Origin: a virus
IMG/VR virus record: IMGVR_UViG_3300009184_000203
Location: 1-24,808 of that record
Length of the DNA: 24,808 bases
Strand: one strand, 5' to 3'
Shown: positions 22,770-24,808 of the stretch, piece after piece
Position numbering within the stretch: position 1 is the stretch's first letter
Layout of the letters: the number at the start of each line of letters is the position of its first letter
Notes under the pieces: model-generated
The model's input: the letters and a program-made list of their open reading frames with translations, nothing else
What the model was told of the DNA's origin: nothing
Databases searched by the model: none
Made by a program: the position numbers and the translations under genes

Positions 22770-24167
22770 ATGCAGTATAATATTAATGTGTATGGTTTAA
22801 CTTATCGAATAAATTCAATAAAATCAATAATTAATATTGAACAGTTGATAACTACTAAAATAATTAAAAAATATGGATTAGATAAAGTGGTTAATGTTCT
22901 AGAAAATAATAATTTTAAAGTAAATAGATGTAAAATATGTAAAAATCCAATAAGATTTAAAATTAAATTTAATGAATCATTACAGATAATATCAGTAGAA
23001 GAAATAAAAAAATACAAAGGCTACCAATATTGTTATGGTTTTAATAGTAATTGCCCTGGTAAAAAAATGAATTCAAATAGTGCTGAATTCATTTCTATAA
23101 TGCATGATATTACTTACGATGAAGCTCTTATTTATATAAAAAATAACAATAAAAGTTCATTTTATAGAGAGAATTTTAAAAATGATACTGAATATAAAGA
23201 GTCTCAATCAAGAAATTTATCATACTTTATTAAAAGATATGGCGAAACACAAGGTGCTTTAAAATATAAAAATACATTAAACAAACAAAACTATTCTAGA
23301 TCACTAGACGGCTACATTAAGAAACATGGTCAAATAGAAGGTAGAATTAAATTTGAAAATTATTGTAAATCTAAAAATAGTATGTCAAGACATCTATTTG
23401 ATAGTAATGATGATTTTTTAATTAGAATAGAAAAAACTAAACAAGGATTAGTTAGTTTTATAAAAAGATATGGAAATGAAGAAGGATTAAAATTATATCA
23501 AAACTATATAGAAAAAAGAAGTAATACATTTAAAAAAAATATTGAAAAACTTTCATTAGAAGAAAAATCGCAAAAATTTACAATATTTGATCCTTATAAG
23601 CTAATAAAATTATATAATATTACAATTAGCGAAGCTAATGACATTATAAATAAACGTAAAGATAAATGTAAAATAACTTTAAAAAATCAAATAGAAAAAT
23701 ATGGTGAATATGAAGGTACGCAAAGATGGATAAAAATATGCAGCAATAGAAGAGCAGGCTATTCAAAATGGTCTACTAATATAATATATCAATTTTTAAA
23801 AATTATTAACATTGATGCTATTGATAAAATTTATTTTGGAGATCTAAATAGAGAGTACGGCTTATATGATAATGAAAATAGTAGGTATTATTTTTATGAT
23901 TTTGTTATTTTTTATAAAAATAAAAAAAAATTAATAATAGAATTCAATGGATCTGCTTTTCATCCACATCCGCATATGTTAAATGAAGATAAATTAAAAT
24001 GGAGACATGCTTTTTCTAAAGAATCTTATGAAACAGTTTTAGAAAAAAATATTTTAAAAAGAAAAAGAGCAATTGCTGATGATTTTTTATATTTTGAAGT
24101 TTGGGATACTGATGTAGATTCAGAAATAATTAACAAAATTATAAATTTTATAAACCACAATGTATGA
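22770..24167 (+). CDS. Vsr-like homing endonuclease between the topoisomerase halves
   Basis: A 465-residue protein related in layout to the endonuclease at 7690. Two CxxC/CxC-type pairs (C54/C57 and C88/C95) suggest a zinc-binding module. The middle holds four repeats of F/YIxxxYGxxxGxxxYxxxxxK type: 151-172, 181-202, 229-250 and about 305-326, with cores RYGETQGALKY, KHGQIEGRIKF, RYGNEEGLKLY and KYGEYEGTQRW. One such unit occurs in the other endonuclease. The C-terminal nuclease region has YDFVIF (D377) and KKLIIEFNGSAFHPHP (E391, H398). The GDxWH of the TerL-linked enzyme is GSAFH here, so one metal-binding Asp may be lost or replaced. It starts 19 bases after the N-half stop and its TGA overlaps the C-half ATG (ATGA). 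The base composition is as A/T-rich as the surroundings, unlike the TerL-linked endonuclease. Confidence 0.83.
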   Translation: MQYNINVYGLTYRINSIKSIINIEQLITTKIIKKYGLDKVVNVLENNNFKVNRCKICKNPIRFKIKFNESLQIISVEEIKKYKGYQYCYGFNSNCPGKKMNSNSAEFISIMHDITYDEALIYIKNNNKSSFYRENFKNDTEYKESQSRNLSYFIKRYGETQGALKYKNTLNKQNYSRSLDGYIKKHGQIEGRIKFENYCKSKNSMSRHLFDSNDDFLIRIEKTKQGLVSFIKRYGNEEGLKLYQNYIEKRSNTFKKNIEKLSLEEKSQKFTIFDPYKLIKLYNITISEANDIINKRKDKCKITLKNQIEKYGEYEGTQRWIKICSNRRAGYSKWSTNIIYQFLKIINIDAIDKIYFGDLNREYGLYDNENSRYYFYDFVIFYKNKKKLIIEFNGSAFHPHPHMLNEDKLKWRHAFSKESYETVLEKNILKRKRAIADDFLYFEVWDTDVDSEIINKIINFINHNV

Positions 24168-24295
24168 TAGAAAATTTTATAGAATTGGTAGATATTGATG
24201 AAATATCAATTGAATCGCAATACCAAAATTCAGTAGATCTAACTATAGAAGGCGATAAGAGTTTTACATTATCTAATGGTATAGTTTCTCATAAT
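24164..24295 (+). other. C-terminal half of split topoisomerase intein (44 residues)
   Basis: Block F-like VDLTIEGDKSFTLSNG (24-39) and block G IVSHN with penultimate His43 and Asn44; the +1 residue is Ser (TCA at 24296). The length is normal for a conventional C-intein (about 35-45), so this intein is cut at the usual endonuclease-insertion site. Confidence 0.9.
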
Positions 24296-24808
24296 TCAGC
24301 ATCTTCGGCTTTTCGCCAACATCGAGATCCTATGATACAAGGTGCATTTCCGCTTAGAGGTAAATTTATTAATGTTATGGAACTGCCTAATACTAAAGTT
24401 ATTCAAAATCAAGAAGTTAAAAGTCTTCTTGCATCTATTGGATTAAAAATGGGAGAGCCACCTACTGATATTAGATATGGCAAAATTTTTATTTATTCAG
24501 ACGCGGATCCTGATGGTGATTCTATTGCAGGCCTTTTAATTAATTTTTTTGGTAAATATTGGCCAGAACTATTTGAAAAAAATATAATGTGCAGAGTAGT
24601 AACACCGTTGGTCGTATGTAAAAAAGGAAAAGATAAGAAATGGTTCTATACAAATAAAGAATATAATACGTGGAGAGAGATCCAGAAGTCACCTGATGAA
24701 TGGTCTATAGAATATAAAAAAGGTCTAGCAGCACTTGAAAATGATGAATATAAAGAAATTATTCAGAATCCTAATTATTTTATTTTATCAAAAGGTAAGA
24801 ATTTTAAA
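24164..24808 (+). CDS. 60: Type II topoisomerase large subunit, C-intein plus TOPRIM part (partial)
   Basis: An open frame from ATG at 24164 to the window edge (215 codons, no stop, so 3'-incomplete). Residues 1-44 are a C-intein ending LSNGIVSHN. S45 onward (SASSAFRQHRDPMIQGAFPLR) continues the topoisomerase and completes the TOPRIM motif EGD-SA. The PLRGK segment (63-67) and YSDADPDGDSIAGLL (111-125, with D113, D115, D117, D119) give the metal-binding DxD part of TOPRIM. The sequence then follows the usual path through RVVTPLVV (144-151). It matches the region covered by T4 gp60 and the end of gp39. The ATG overlaps the endonuclease stop (ATGA), so translation is probably coupled. The fragment lacks an ATPase and would depend on splicing to the product at 21008. 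Whether the cleavage domain (gp52-like) is fused downstream cannot be seen. Confidence 0.92.
   Translation, partial: MIENFIELVDIDEISIESQYQNSVDLTIEGDKSFTLSNGIVSHNSASSAFRQHRDPMIQGAFPLRGKFINVMELPNTKVIQNQEVKSLLASIGLKMGEPPTDIRYGKIFIYSDADPDGDSIAGLLINFFGKYWPELFEKNIMCRVVTPLVVCKKGKDKKWFYTNKEYNTWREIQKSPDEWSIEYKKGLAALENDEYKEIIQNPNYFILSKGKNFK

Noticed and set aside
1-24808. CRISPR arrays, tRNA genes, insertion sequences or integrase/attachment sites
   Set aside because: I saw no regularly spaced direct repeats, cloverleaf-like sequence, transposase or integrase, and the gene content is that of a virulent T4-like phage.

Overview
The window is a 24.8 kb piece of a T4-like contractile-tailed phage genome (myovirus type, very A+T-rich). 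All convincing genes lie on the + strand. They include a gp44-type clamp loader, a T4 RNase H-type nuclease, terminase small and large subunits (gp16/gp17), tail sheath (gp18), tail tube (gp19), a gp26-like baseplate hub protein, a tape measure-like protein, a DnaQ-like exonuclease and the large subunit of a type II topoisomerase (T4 gp39/gp60 type). I see no Shine-Dalgarno sequence before the starts. Instead the starts follow A-rich leaders such as AAAATAAAAAATG. Together with an exonuclease of Bacteroidota-like architecture, this suggests (inference) a host in the Bacteroidota, perhaps a marine flavobacterium.

Layout. 1-3135: replication genes (gp44, a DUF4326 protein, RNase H, a probable gp62, one small unknown), ended by a strong terminator at 3161-3192. 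3244-6323: a neck-like structural protein with a lectin-like C-terminus, a conserved phage protein of unknown function, and a SET-domain protein. 6408-10679: the packaging genes, in which the large terminase gene is broken in two. 10724-19981: the tail module (sheath, tube, a 55-residue membrane protein, a disordered protein, gp26, a gp51-like small protein, tape measure), punctuated by intrinsic terminators and by a recurring TATATAATA or TATAAATA motif that may be the phage late promoter. 20181-24808: a DnaQ-like exonuclease and a topoisomerase gene that is also broken in two and runs off the window edge.

The main result is two 'fractured genes'. TerL and the topoisomerase are each encoded as two separate open frames ending or beginning in intein halves, with a free-standing Vsr-like (EDxHD-type) homing endonuclease gene between the halves. 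In both cases the break falls inside a catalytic motif: Walker A GK/T in TerL and TOPRIM EGD/SA in the topoisomerase. The active enzymes would therefore exist only after protein trans-splicing. Spliced TerL would be 607 residues, close to T4 gp17 (610). The two inteins are cut at different places. The TerL intein is cut before block B, like the atypically split AceL-TerL intein. The topoisomerase intein is cut at the conventional endonuclease position and has an extra, apparently duplicated, block-B-like segment.

A second notable point is the gp26/gp51 junction. The downstream frame is open about 96 nt upstream of its first ATG, and the residues it would encode there look like real protein. 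This suggests a non-ATG start, programmed frameshifting, or a sequencing indel.
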